A stretch of 64,000 nucleotides of DNA from Paenibacillus bouchesdurhonensis (GTDB lineage Bacteria > Bacillota > Bacilli > Paenibacillales > Paenibacillaceae): the NCBI RefSeq assembly GCF_900155685.1, contig NZ_LT732548.1:2176636-2240635 (forward strand). The letters are read 5' to 3'. The first letter of the stretch is position 1, and every line of letters starts with the position of its first letter. A program made the position numbers and the translations under genes. This document shows positions 36,495-44,860 of this stretch, piece by piece. The notes under the pieces are model-generated. The model searched no databases. It was given only the letters and a program-made list of their open reading frames with translations, and was not told where the DNA came from.

Positions 36495-37355
36495 ATGATG
36501 CGATGGCTTCGCAAAACTGTAAAATCAGAACAATCCGATAATGTGAGCGTTATCTCAAATGAACCTCCGCAAGAAGAGCCTATTGAACTGCTTGACGATG
36601 CGGAATATGGTCATGAAGAAGTTGCCGCCACAGATGTGTCGACAGCGGAAACCGGGAACATCGTAGAATCCGTCGATTCTTCGGAGACTATTTTGTCTGT
36701 AAGAGAGGTTCACCGGATGTTTCCGGTAGGCGGGACTGAGCTTCATGTGCTTAAGGGCATTAACATGGAGGTGCGATCCGGCCAGCTTGTGATGCTAAAA
36801 GGAAGATCCGGCTCCGGGAAAACGACACTGCTTAACATGCTGGGCGGACTGGATCAGCCTACGAAAGGAGAAATACTGTTTCGGGGGCAGCCGTTGCATC
36901 GACTTAGCGATGACAAGCGTACGATTCTGCGCCGTGACCAAATCGGGTTTATCTTCCAGGCCTATGCCTTGCTGCCGCTATTGTCGGCATGGGAGAATGT
37001 AGAGCTGTCGCTGCGTATGGCGGGCGTGCCTTCCAGCCAATGGAAGGAGCGTGTAACGCAATGCCTCGAGCTGGTTGGACTTGGAAAAAGGATGTTTCAC
37101 CGCCCGTTCGAAATGTCCGGGGGAGAGCAGCAGCGCGTAGCGATTGCCAAAGCGATTGCGCATCGTCCCAAGCTGCTTTTAGCCGATGAACCTACGGCGA
37201 ATTTGGATTCCCAAATGGGCGCGCAGGTAATGGCCGTATTCAAAAATATCATACATACGGAACAAGTGACGATTTGTATGACTACTCACGATCCTACAAT
37301 CTTGGAGGTAGCAGACCATGTTTATGAAATGGTGGATGGAAAATTTATTGAATAA
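36495..37355 (+). CDS. ABC transporter ATPase, MacB/LolD type, with acidic N-terminal extension
   Basis: 286 residues. Walker A GRSGSGKTT, Q-loop FIFQAYALLP, signature MSGGEQQR, Walker B LLLADEPTA and the H-loop TTHD are intact, as in ATPases of FtsX-type permeases. The first 65 residues are an acidic, low-complexity extension before the ABC domain begins at ILSVREVHRMF; this is not usual for the family. ATG 36495 or 36498 is 11 or more bases after ATAGGAG. It is the first of five plus-strand genes, and its end overlaps the next by 38 bp. Confidence 0.9.
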   Translation: MMRWLRKTVKSEQSDNVSVISNEPPQEEPIELLDDAEYGHEEVAATDVSTAETGNIVESVDSSETILSVREVHRMFPVGGTELHVLKGINMEVRSGQLVMLKGRSGSGKTTLLNMLGGLDQPTKGEILFRGQPLHRLSDDKRTILRRDQIGFIFQAYALLPLLSAWENVELSLRMAGVPSSQWKERVTQCLELVGLGKRMFHRPFEMSGGEQQRVAIAKAIAHRPKLLLADEPTANLDSQMGAQVMAVFKNIIHTEQVTICMTTHDPTILEVADHVYEMVDGKFIE

Positions 37356-38424
37356 GAAATCATGGATTCGGACTTTAAGTCTGGTGTCTTTATGTATTGT
37401 TCTCATTGGCGCATCCGGCTGCGGATTGCTGCCGAATGAAGAGGAAGAGGAGGATCTTCCGATCATTACCCCGCCGACGATTTCAAAGAAACCGGAATAC
37501 GAGGTGCGAAAGGAACCGATCGAGCTAGATGTGAAGGCTACGGGAAAAATACTTAGCCAGCGGGAGGAGCCGCTATATTTTTCCGACGATAAGGGTGCAA
37601 CTCATATTAAGAACGTCAGGGTGAAGGCAGGGGATAAAGTTGCTGCCGGCGATATTCTGATCGAGCTTGACGTTGAAGATTTACAGAAGCAGCTTCGCAA
37701 GAAGCGCCTTGATTTCCGGAAGCAGGAAATAGCGATGAAAGAGGCGCTGCGTACGAAGGATGAGAAAGAGGAATACGAGTTCGAGGAATCCGCAATTGTA
37801 TTTGAGGAAGCTAGGCAGGAACTGGTGGATCTTGAACAGCAAATTGCCGACGGTACTTTGAGAGCGCCGTTTGCGGGCACTATCGTCTCCCTGAAGGCAG
37901 AGAAGGGCGGAACGATCAAGGCTTATGAGTCTTTGGGCGTGATTTCGGATACTTCTGCGCTCGTTGTTGGAGCCACCTTCAGCAAGGAGGATTTGGAGAA
38001 GCTCGCAGTAGGGATGAAGGCGGAAGTAGATATCAACACGTTCGGCAAGTTTAACGGCAAGGTTAAAGTTATGCCTTCAGCTGTCGATAGCGGAGGGAAT
38101 AACAGCAACAACGGGGGAGGCCAAAGCGGAAACGCACCCGAGAAAGATTCTATTGATAAATATTTGATCGTTGATTTGGAGAAGTGGCCTGAAGAGTTGG
38201 GACGAGGAACGATGCTGACCGTGAGGATCGTTACCCAGCGCATTGAGGATGCGGTGTTGATTCCGATTTCAGCACTGCGCACCGTCGGTTCGCGTACGTA
38301 TGTACAGGTGATTGAGCCGGATGGAACAAAGCGTGAGGCCGATGTGGAAGTAGGGATTCAAACTTCAACCGATGTGCAGATTGTTAAAGGACTAGAGCCG
38401 GGGCAGAAAGTAGTGGGTCGCTAA
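37318..38424 (+). CDS. Lipoprotein membrane-fusion (HlyD/MacA-type) adaptor
   Basis: 368 residues. A signal sequence ends in the lipobox IGASGC. A biotinyl-lipoyl-like domain (VKAGDKVAAGDILIELD, later GTLRAPFAGTIVS) flanks a short charged coiled coil (about residues 118-175), and a beta-barrel and C-terminal domain follow. A polar Asn/Gly linker lies near residue 265. Such adaptors connect FtsX/MacB-type permeases to the cell envelope. ATG 37318 lies behind TTGGAGGTAGCAG inside the previous gene. The stop overlaps the permease start (TAATG). Confidence 0.9.
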   Translation: MFMKWWMENLLNKKSWIRTLSLVSLCIVLIGASGCGLLPNEEEEEDLPIITPPTISKKPEYEVRKEPIELDVKATGKILSQREEPLYFSDDKGATHIKNVRVKAGDKVAAGDILIELDVEDLQKQLRKKRLDFRKQEIAMKEALRTKDEKEEYEFEESAIVFEEARQELVDLEQQIADGTLRAPFAGTIVSLKAEKGGTIKAYESLGVISDTSALVVGATFSKEDLEKLAVGMKAEVDINTFGKFNGKVKVMPSAVDSGGNNSNNGGGQSGNAPEKDSIDKYLIVDLEKWPEELGRGTMLTVRIVTQRIEDAVLIPISALRTVGSRTYVQVIEPDGTKREADVEVGIQTSTDVQIVKGLEPGQKVVGR

Positions 38425-41321
38425 TGGGTGTTCCTTTAATACGCTTGCTGTTCCGCAAAATGTGGAACACGAAATGGCTGACGCTTAGTACGTTATTAGG
38501 ACTTGTCGTCGCTGTCTCATTCACGGTGAGTATTCCGATGTATTCGGACGGCGCGTTAAAGCGGGTTGTCTCGAACTCCTTAAAGGAAGAAAGTAAAGGC
38601 TTGCCCGCAGGTTCGCTATTGATGAGCTATCAGGCAGCGGGCGGTGCGAAGACGGATTTTGCCGGGCTGGAGAGCGTGCACTCTTACATTATGGAAGAGG
38701 TGCCCGACGAGATTGGATTTCCGCAGCAAGCTTACGTCAACACACGCTCGATACGCACGTCCGAAGTATACCCGCAGGATCCGACCAAGGTGGACGCCAG
38801 CCGCAAGAGACCGATGTCCATCGTCTCTATGAGCGGCCTGACGGATCATATTTCCATCACGAATGGGAGTGCATACTCGGATAAGGTGGAAGACGGGGTT
38901 ATTGAGGCGCTGATGCTGGAAGAAGCGATGTTCCGCCAAGATTTGCATGTAGGCGCAGTGATGGAATATCCAGTGATTGGTAAAGCGGATCTGACCCTTA
39001 AAGTGAAGATCGTAGGTACTTTTCAGGCTCTGCAAGAGAGCGATGCTTATTGGTATCAGGGCTTTGAAGGTATGATGAATCAGTTCTATGTCAGTGAGAA
39101 AGCATTTAATGAAGGATTGCTCCAAAAGTTATCCGTACCGCTTCATAACTCAGGATGGTACTATGCGTTTGATCTTCGAGAGATCAAAACGAGTCAGCTG
39201 TCGCCTCTTCAGAGCACGCTGGATCGTCTGAACGTGGAGCTGTACCAGAAGCTGAAGGATACGAAGGTGGATATCTCCTTCGGAAGCCTGCTGAATGATT
39301 TCCGCAAACAAAGCCTGCAGATGCAAACGCTGCTGTTCACTTTGGCCGCGCCGATGATTGCTATGGTATTCTATTATATCGTCATGAATGCGCGCCAATC
39401 GCTGGACAAACAGCAGAGCGATATTGCGGTGCTGCGAAGCCGGGGGGCTTCTACAAAACAAATCGTATTCATATACCTGCTTGAGGGGCTGTTGCTTGGG
39501 CTGGCGGCGATGATTATAGGACCGCTGCTCGGATGGTTTATGTCGAAGAGCATTGGCGCAGCCGATGGCTTCCTTGCCTTTGTCAATCGGAAATCGATTC
39601 CGGTCGGTTTTAATATGGATGCGATCGCCTTGGGCGGAGCGGCCGTCGTGATTGCGATATTGGCTACGTTGATTCCAGCCATTTCGTATGCGCGATCTTC
39701 CATTGTCAATGCCAAGCAAAAGCAGGCCCGCTCTGACCGGAAACCGGGCTGGCAGCGATATTTCTTGGATATCGCCCTGCTTGGCATAGCCGGCTATGGC
39801 TATTATTTGTTCCTTGATCGTCAAATGATCACGTTTCAGACAGGAATGACCACGGATGAGCTGCAGGTGCAGCCATTTCTATTCTTTGTGCCTGCGATAG
39901 CCATTTTCTCTATGGGTCTGTTCTTCCTGCGCGTCTTCCCTTGGCTGCTCAAGCTGATCGGCTGGCTTGGGAAGAAGTGGCTGCCTGTTCCTTATTATTT
40001 GAGTTTGACCCAGTTATCGCGTTCGTCGACATCGTATTATCCGTTGATGATTTTGCTCGTATTGACGCTAGGGCTAGGGGTTTACAATGCTTCTGCTGCC
40101 CGGACGATCGACGTGAACTCGACGGAGCGAACGCTTTATAAATACGGAGCGGATGTCATTATGCAGGCTGTGTGGACAGGAACGCCCGAGAAAACGACGA
40201 AGCCGCCGACTCAAGGACAGGGGAATGGCCAAGGCGGCGGACAACAGGGGGGAAATCCTGGTGCCGGCGGCGCTGGCGGTGGAGGCGGTGGCCAAGGCGG
40301 CAATACGCCCCCAGCGAAGATCGTATACAATGAGGAGCCGCCATTTCAAGCTTTCCGAGAGCTTGATGGCGTGAAGCACGCGGCACGCGTGCTGCAAACG
40401 AAAGGGAATATTATCGTCTCGGGCCGATCGGCTGGCCAGGGTACCCTGATGGGGATTGATAATGTTGATTTTGCGGAGGTCGCTTGGTTCCGAAATGACC
40501 TGTTTCCTGCGCATCCCAATCAGTATTTGAATTTGCTGGGAATGAATGAAGCCGCCGCGATCATTCCGTCCAATTTTGCCGAGAAGCATAAATTGAAGCA
40601 GGGCGATATTTTCTCTGTATCTTTAACAGATGGCGCTATTGATTTGGCGGTATATGGTGTTGTTCCCTATTGGCCGAGCCAGTATCCGGACGAGAGGCCA
40701 TTTATTATAGCAAATTTAGACTACATCAATGATCAGCTTCCGCTCATTCCTTATCAGGTATGGCTTAAGATGGAGGAAGGGGCTAAGGTTGCACCACTGA
40801 TGGAGAAATTGAAGGAAAAAGAAATTGATCTGTACTCGGTAGAGGATGTGCGCAGCGTATTGGCTACTCAGAGCAAACATCCTACCCGCGGCGGTGTCTT
40901 CGGGATTCTTAGCCTTGGGTTCCTCGTATCGGTCATCGTCTCTTTGATTGGATATGTGCTGTACTGGTTCTTTAATTTGTCAGGCCGAGTCGTTCAATTC
41001 GGTATATTGCGGGCGATGGGGCTGTCGCGCAAGCAGCTGACGTTTATGCTGTTGGCCGAACAAATATTGACAGCGGGCTTGTCTATTGTGCTTGGAATAG
41101 CCATTGGCAAGGTCGTCGGCAAACTGTATTTGCCGTTTCTGCAAACTGCCGATAACGTAACGACCCAGGTTCCGCCGTTCAGGATCATCTTCGATTCCAA
41201 GGATACGTTCCAGCTATATGTTGTCGTATTTGTAATGCTGGCCCTGGGAGCCGGGTTGCTGTTCTGGCAAATTCGAAGACTGCGTGTTCATCAGGCGGTC
41301 AAGATGGGAGAGGAGCGGTAA
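38424..41321 (+). CDS. Large FtsX/MacB-type ABC transporter permease
   Basis: 965 residues. Topology by hydrophobicity: one segment near residues 14-35, an extracellular domain to about 290, then several segments (about 296-317, 345-370, 398-420 and 445-560). A second extracellular domain and three C-terminal segments follow. The FtsX core is thus present twice, which suggests a single-chain pseudo-dimer. Residues about 585-632 are a Gly/Gln-rich linker of low complexity at the start of the second extracellular domain. The frame is intact through it. The start overlaps the adaptor stop by one base. Confidence 0.9.
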   Translation: MGVPLIRLLFRKMWNTKWLTLSTLLGLVVAVSFTVSIPMYSDGALKRVVSNSLKEESKGLPAGSLLMSYQAAGGAKTDFAGLESVHSYIMEEVPDEIGFPQQAYVNTRSIRTSEVYPQDPTKVDASRKRPMSIVSMSGLTDHISITNGSAYSDKVEDGVIEALMLEEAMFRQDLHVGAVMEYPVIGKADLTLKVKIVGTFQALQESDAYWYQGFEGMMNQFYVSEKAFNEGLLQKLSVPLHNSGWYYAFDLREIKTSQLSPLQSTLDRLNVELYQKLKDTKVDISFGSLLNDFRKQSLQMQTLLFTLAAPMIAMVFYYIVMNARQSLDKQQSDIAVLRSRGASTKQIVFIYLLEGLLLGLAAMIIGPLLGWFMSKSIGAADGFLAFVNRKSIPVGFNMDAIALGGAAVVIAILATLIPAISYARSSIVNAKQKQARSDRKPGWQRYFLDIALLGIAGYGYYLFLDRQMITFQTGMTTDELQVQPFLFFVPAIAIFSMGLFFLRVFPWLLKLIGWLGKKWLPVPYYLSLTQLSRSSTSYYPLMILLVLTLGLGVYNASAARTIDVNSTERTLYKYGADVIMQAVWTGTPEKTTKPPTQGQGNGQGGGQQGGNPGAGGAGGGGGGQGGNTPPAKIVYNEEPPFQAFRELDGVKHAARVLQTKGNIIVSGRSAGQGTLMGIDNVDFAEVAWFRNDLFPAHPNQYLNLLGMNEAAAIIPSNFAEKHKLKQGDIFSVSLTDGAIDLAVYGVVPYWPSQYPDERPFIIANLDYINDQLPLIPYQVWLKMEEGAKVAPLMEKLKEKEIDLYSVEDVRSVLATQSKHPTRGGVFGILSLGFLVSVIVSLIGYVLYWFFNLSGRVVQFGILRAMGLSRKQLTFMLLAEQILTAGLSIVLGIAIGKVVGKLYLPFLQTADNVTTQVPPFRIIFDSKDTFQLYVVVFVMLALGAGLLFWQIRRLRVHQAVKMGEER

Positions 41322-41322
41322 G

Positions 41323-42222
41323 ATGGCGATGATTCATTGCGAAGGACTCGTTAAAATTTTTAAAACCGAGGATATCGAAGTCGTTGCGCTTCAAGGGCTG
41401 AACTTAACCGTGGAGCAAGGAGAAATGATGGCGATTATCGGGAATAGCGGCAGCGGTAAATCTACGCTGCTGAATATTCTCGGCGGACTTGATCGGCCTT
41501 CTGCCGGCCAAGTGAGCGTTGGAGGCTGGGACTTGCTAAAGATCCAGGATGAGCAGTTAGTCGAATACAAGCGCAATACAGTCGGGTTCGTCTGGCAGAA
41601 TAACGCTCGTAACCTCCTCCCGTATTTGACGGCACTGGAGAACGTGGAAATGCCGATGCTTCTATCCGGCAAGCTGGATCAAGCCTACGCGAAGCAATTG
41701 CTGGAGTGGGTCGGTCTGAAGGATCGGATGCATAACAAACTGCATCAGCTCTCCGGAGGGGAGCAGCAGCGTGTAGCCATCGCGATCTCTCTGTCTAATC
41801 GGCCAAAGATGCTGCTGGCGGATGAGCCAACGGGCTCTGTGGATACGGCGACTTCGGATCAGATTATGCGAATTTTCCGGGAAGTGAACAGGGAGCTTGG
41901 CATCACCATTGTCATAGTTACTCATGACCTGGAATTGGCAGGGAAGGTAGACCGTGTCGTTGCCATCCGGGACGGCTTAACAAGTACGGAGTTCTTGAAG
42001 CGCAACCCGAATTTGGATCAGGCCGGTGAAGCCGGGATCGGTCAGCAGGGCGGACTTCAAGAGGTTCATGAAGCATTCGTCGTGGTAGACCGAGTCGGCC
42101 GCCTTCAAGTTCCAAAAGAGTATTTAGAGGCCGTCGGCATCGGGGGTCGAGCCAGCATGGAATTCGATGGGGACAAAATTGTAATTACGGCACCTAAACC
42201 ATTAGAGGGGGATAACAAATGA
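41323..42222 (+). CDS. ABC transporter ATPase with C-terminal AbrB-like domain
   Basis: 299 residues. The ABC core has Walker [10 protein letters not shown], signature LSGGEQQR, Walker B LLADEPTG and H-loop VTHD. After about residue 225 comes an extra region: a Gly/Gln-containing linker, then [35 protein letters not shown]. This resembles a swapped-hairpin AbrB/SpoVT N-terminal domain (compare D-GRI-IPKELR---GI). I infer this from pattern alone. ATG 41323 is one base after the permease stop, behind GAGAGGAGCGG. Two different ATPases therefore flank one permease gene. Confidence 0.88.
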   Translation: MAMIHCEGLVKIFKTEDIEVVALQGLNLTVEQGEMMAIIGNSGSGKSTLLNILGGLDRPSAGQVSVGGWDLLKIQDEQLVEYKRNTVGFVWQNNARNLLPYLTALENVEMPMLLSGKLDQAYAKQLLEWVGLKDRMHNKLHQLSGGEQQRVAIAISLSNRPKMLLADEPTGSVDTATSDQIMRIFREVNRELGITIVIVTHDLELAGKVDRVVAIRDGLTSTEFLKRNPNLDQAGEAGIGQQGGLQEVHEAFVVVDRVGRLQVPKEYLEAVGIGGRASMEFDGDKIVITAPKPLEGDNK

Positions 42223-43721
42223 ACAGCAGGTATGGTGGGAAAGTTAGAAAGGTACTGACCCTTGCTTTGGCTGCAAGCTTAACCGTAGGTTTGTTAGCTG
42301 GCTGCAGCACTACCAATAAGGGAAAGGACAGTACAGAAGAGAAGGTGCTCCGTATCGGCATGCTGCACGGCTCGAATGATGATTCTTGGTTCCGGCAGCA
42401 ATACACTGATATTTACGAGTTCAACAATAATGTGCGAATCGAAATCGTGCCGGCGGTTGATTCATCCGAATACCGTTACAGAGATTATAGCAAGGAGCAG
42501 TATGTGGAGCCGGACTATTATGAGGGTATGAAGAAATTGATGACGAGCAGTAATCCGGTCGATATCGTCATTGCAGATACAAGTACCTTGAAACGTCTGG
42601 CAGAAGAGAATTTGCTGAAGCCGCTTGATCCGCTGATTCAGGAGGATAAATTCGACACCTCCGATTTCGTGCCTGCGGTTATCGAATCGATTAAGGATAT
42701 TGGCGGAGATAACAAATTGTACGGACTGTCTCCAACCTTCAGCTCGTCCGCGTTGTATTTTAATAAGAAAATATTTGCGGATGCAGGCATTGAGCCGCCT
42801 ACGGATGGTATGACATGGGAAGAGGTGTTCGACAAAGCCCGCCTGGTCTCCAAAGGGGAAGGGAAGGAGCGGGTATACGGCTTTTCCTTCAACCGTTACT
42901 TAGGAAGCGAGCCATATTGGGATATGCAGTATAGCTATGTATCCACAATGCAGCTAAAAGTATACGATGAGAAGGCAGAAATGATGACCGTAAATTCGCC
43001 GCAATGGCAAAGAGTTTGGGAAACCATCAGTAAGCTGGCAAAAGATAAAATTATCCCAAGCTCGTCAAACATGAATATGGAAGAATATTACTCGGAGGAG
43101 AATTACAGCCCGATCAGCGGCGATTTGTTCTTGTCGGGCAAGCTTGCCATGATGCTTGGCGAGAGCTATTACATTAATGAGATCGCGGAAGCGAATAACA
43201 ATGCGGATAAGATCAAAAACTTTAACCCGGTAGATTGGGATATCGTAACAATGCCAGTTCATCCGGAAAACCCGGGTGTCGGAGGGAATATTTGGGTTGG
43301 CAATACGTTCTCAATCAACAGTACGGCGCCGAATGCCGAGGCTGCTTGGGATTATATTAAATTCGTAAACGGAGAAGATTTCGCGAAGCTGAGATCCCGC
43401 AGTAACACGTACGAAATGGTGTCCCGCAAATCCTATATCACACAGAAGGCAGGACTATCCTACAACATCGAAGCATTTTACCAGTTGAAGCCGACGCCGC
43501 CGGATAGCGCCGCCGAAGAAAAGCTGAAGCGTGACATTCCAGGGCTTAATAGTATACCTCATTCAGGCAGACCGCACTTCCAGGAAGTGCTTGAGAACAA
43601 GAAAACACCGGAAGAAGCACTTAAAGACTGGGAAGAGAAGGGAAATAAAATGCTGTTGGAGCTTAAGAAAAATCCAAAGGCGCAGTTTAATGAGGATGGC
43701 ACCGTATATGAAATGCAATAA
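42219..43721 (+). CDS. Extracellular solute-binding lipoprotein, family 1 (sugar type)
   Basis: 500 residues. The signal peptide ends in the lipobox LLAGC. The body has the two-lobe pattern of carbohydrate-binding proteins (ALYFNKKIFADAGIEPPTDG and DGMTWEEVFDKA, GKLAMMLGESYY, AWDYIKFVNG). Such proteins normally feed importers with separate permeases; none is encoded here. The gene overlaps the preceding ATPase by 4 bp (ATGA), so it belongs to the same operon as the FtsX-type transporter. It may sense or deliver a ligand to that system, or be a late recruit. A terminator follows. Confidence 0.88.
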   Translation: MNSRYGGKVRKVLTLALAASLTVGLLAGCSTTNKGKDSTEEKVLRIGMLHGSNDDSWFRQQYTDIYEFNNNVRIEIVPAVDSSEYRYRDYSKEQYVEPDYYEGMKKLMTSSNPVDIVIADTSTLKRLAEENLLKPLDPLIQEDKFDTSDFVPAVIESIKDIGGDNKLYGLSPTFSSSALYFNKKIFADAGIEPPTDGMTWEEVFDKARLVSKGEGKERVYGFSFNRYLGSEPYWDMQYSYVSTMQLKVYDEKAEMMTVNSPQWQRVWETISKLAKDKIIPSSSNMNMEEYYSEENYSPISGDLFLSGKLAMMLGESYYINEIAEANNNADKIKNFNPVDWDIVTMPVHPENPGVGGNIWVGNTFSINSTAPNAEAAWDYIKFVNGEDFAKLRSRSNTYEMVSRKSYITQKAGLSYNIEAFYQLKPTPPDSAAEEKLKRDIPGLNSIPHSGRPHFQEVLENKKTPEEALKDWEEKGNKMLLELKKNPKAQFNEDGTVYEMQ

Positions 43722-43726
43722 TGAAA

Positions 43727-43764
43727 AAATCTCGCTGGATTTTGCTCCAGCGGGATTTTTTTTT
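43727..43764 (+). terminator. Terminator of the transporter operon
   Basis: Stem ATCTCGCTGGA/TCCAGCGGGAT (one G-T pair) with loop TTTTGC and nine T. Confidence 0.9.
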
Positions 43765-43792
43765 GCTCGTTCTTGGGTATTCTATAGTTGTG

Positions 43793-44023
43793 ATGGCATC
43801 GCATGACGATGTCAACCACATGTTCATCGACAAAATATCTGAAGGGCAGGAACATCAAATGAAATGGGTGTACTTCAACAAGTTGTATAGAACAAAATTC
43901 CAGGCCGGCTGCTTGGCTAAGAGGCTAGTTCAGGACGGTTGGATATACGGATTTGAGGAAATGAGGGAGGTGGAAATATTCCGCTCGCGCAAAGGAAAAT
44001 ATGGCGTTCGCTTTATTCCATAA
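43793..44023 (+). CDS. Small hypothetical protein, start uncertain
   Basis: The frame is open from ATG 43721, but that start lies in the terminator of the preceding gene, so I place the start at ATG 43793 (76 residues) as a guess. The C-terminal 55 residues (from MKWVYFNKLYRTKFQ to GKYGVRFIP) have balanced, protein-like composition. No convincing ribosome binding site is seen. I do not recognise the family. It may be a real small gene or the end of a decayed one. Confidence 0.4.
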   Translation: MASHDDVNHMFIDKISEGQEHQMKWVYFNKLYRTKFQAGCLAKRLVQDGWIYGFEEMREVEIFRSRKGKYGVRFIP

Positions 44024-44039
44024 ATTTTAATATAAATGC

Positions 44040-44069
44040 TTGACGAGATATGTGGATATCGTGTATATT
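44040..44069 (+). promoter_or_regulatory. Promoter of the tRNA-fMet/tRNA-Ile unit
   Basis: TTGACG (44040-44045), 18 bases, TATATT (44064-44069), about 22 bp before the first tRNA. Confidence 0.7.
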
Positions 44070-44091
44070 ATTAGTTGTCGCTATTTATTGA

Positions 44092-44165
<74 letters not shown>

Positions 44166-44185
44166 TTTATTGTCACCCCGTTCCC

Positions 44186-44259
44186 GGGCCCTTAGCTCAG
44201 TTGGTTAGAGCGGTCGGCTCATAACCGACTGGTCGGGGGTTCAAGTCCCTCAGGGCCCA
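44186..44259 (+). tRNA. tRNA with CAT anticodon, probably tRNA-Ile2 (lysidine-modified)
   Basis: 74 bases, acceptor GGGCCCT/AGGGCCC, anticodon loop GCTCATAAC. The body (CTTAGCTCAGTTGGTTAGAGC) resembles known tRNA-Ile2 genes rather than elongator tRNA-Met, so the C34 should be converted to lysidine by TilS to read AUA. Elongator Met is not fully excluded. No encoded CCA. Confidence 0.85.
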
Positions 44260-44270
44260 TAGTCTAGTAA

Positions 44271-44296
44271 AAACCCTTGCTGAGCAAGGGTTTTTT
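44271..44296 (+). terminator. Terminator after the tRNA pair
   Basis: 10-bp stem AAACCCTTGC/GCAAGGGTTT with loop TGA and a T-run. Confidence 0.9.
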
Positions 44297-44437
44297 GCTG
44301 TATGTAGGGTTGGTAGATTTGCTCTAGTAAAAAGAACCGTGAACATCGGTTTGCCAATGCCCATACCAAAGGTACAGAGAATAATTATCCCAAATAAAAA
44401 ACATAATAAAATCAACTTAAAAAAGGAGGTAATTGAT

Positions 44438-44737
44438 TTGGCTGTATCTGCTTTTTTGGAAGTATACATCCCCTCTGGTCAGAAGCAAGCTCATACTGTT
44501 GATATTGATGGGAATTTTGATGCGGAGTGGGGGGTTGAGGTGAATGCTGTTAATCCCCACGAAGCGGAGATTGATAGGATTAGAAATTTAACAATTACAA
44601 ATAGTAATTTCAATTTTAAAAGCCTGTATTTAAATGAAACAGGGTACTTTATTCAGATAAAAATGAATAACACTGACTTCCATGTTAGTGAGGCTACTCC
44701 ACGAACAGAATTTCGAGTTATCCATCGTTCCGTTTAA
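44438..44737 (+). CDS. Hypothetical protein
   Basis: 99 residues from TTG 44438, behind the very strong AAAAGGAGGT with 7-base spacing; longer in-frame starts (44339) lie over the tRNA terminator side and lack a site. The sequence is rich in Asn, Ile and Phe and looks beta-stranded (FLEVYIPSGQKQAHTVDIDG, GYFIQIKMNN). There is no signal peptide or membrane segment. I do not recognise the family. Composition is AT-rich, which may mean recent acquisition next to the tRNA genes. Confidence 0.65.
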   Translation: MAVSAFLEVYIPSGQKQAHTVDIDGNFDAEWGVEVNAVNPHEAEIDRIRNLTITNSNFNFKSLYLNETGYFIQIKMNNTDFHVSEATPRTEFRVIHRSV

Positions 44738-44798
44738 ATACTGAAAAAGATTGATTTGGTAGTTCATTGCCCCCGCTTGCCATTTCGAGAGACCAAAG

Positions 44799-44829
44799 GC
44801 CCTGCCGTCAAGGCTGCAGGGTCTTTTTA
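44799..44829 (+). terminator. Terminator after the hypothetical gene
   Basis: Stem GCCCTGC/GCAGGGT, 10-base loop, then five T. Confidence 0.75.
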
Positions 44830-44860
44830 CTCTTATGTGCTCGTGGCTAATGATGATATT

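Noticed and set aside
40177-40320. Frameshift or assembly error at the Gly/Gln-rich part of the permease
   Set aside because: The frame continues without stops into conserved permease sequence on both sides.
44197-44469. Minus-strand reading frame over the tRNA-Ile gene ending DLNPRPVGYEPTALTN
   Set aside because: This peptide is the well-known spurious translation antisense to tRNA genes; no ribosome binding site and the tRNA explains the sequence.
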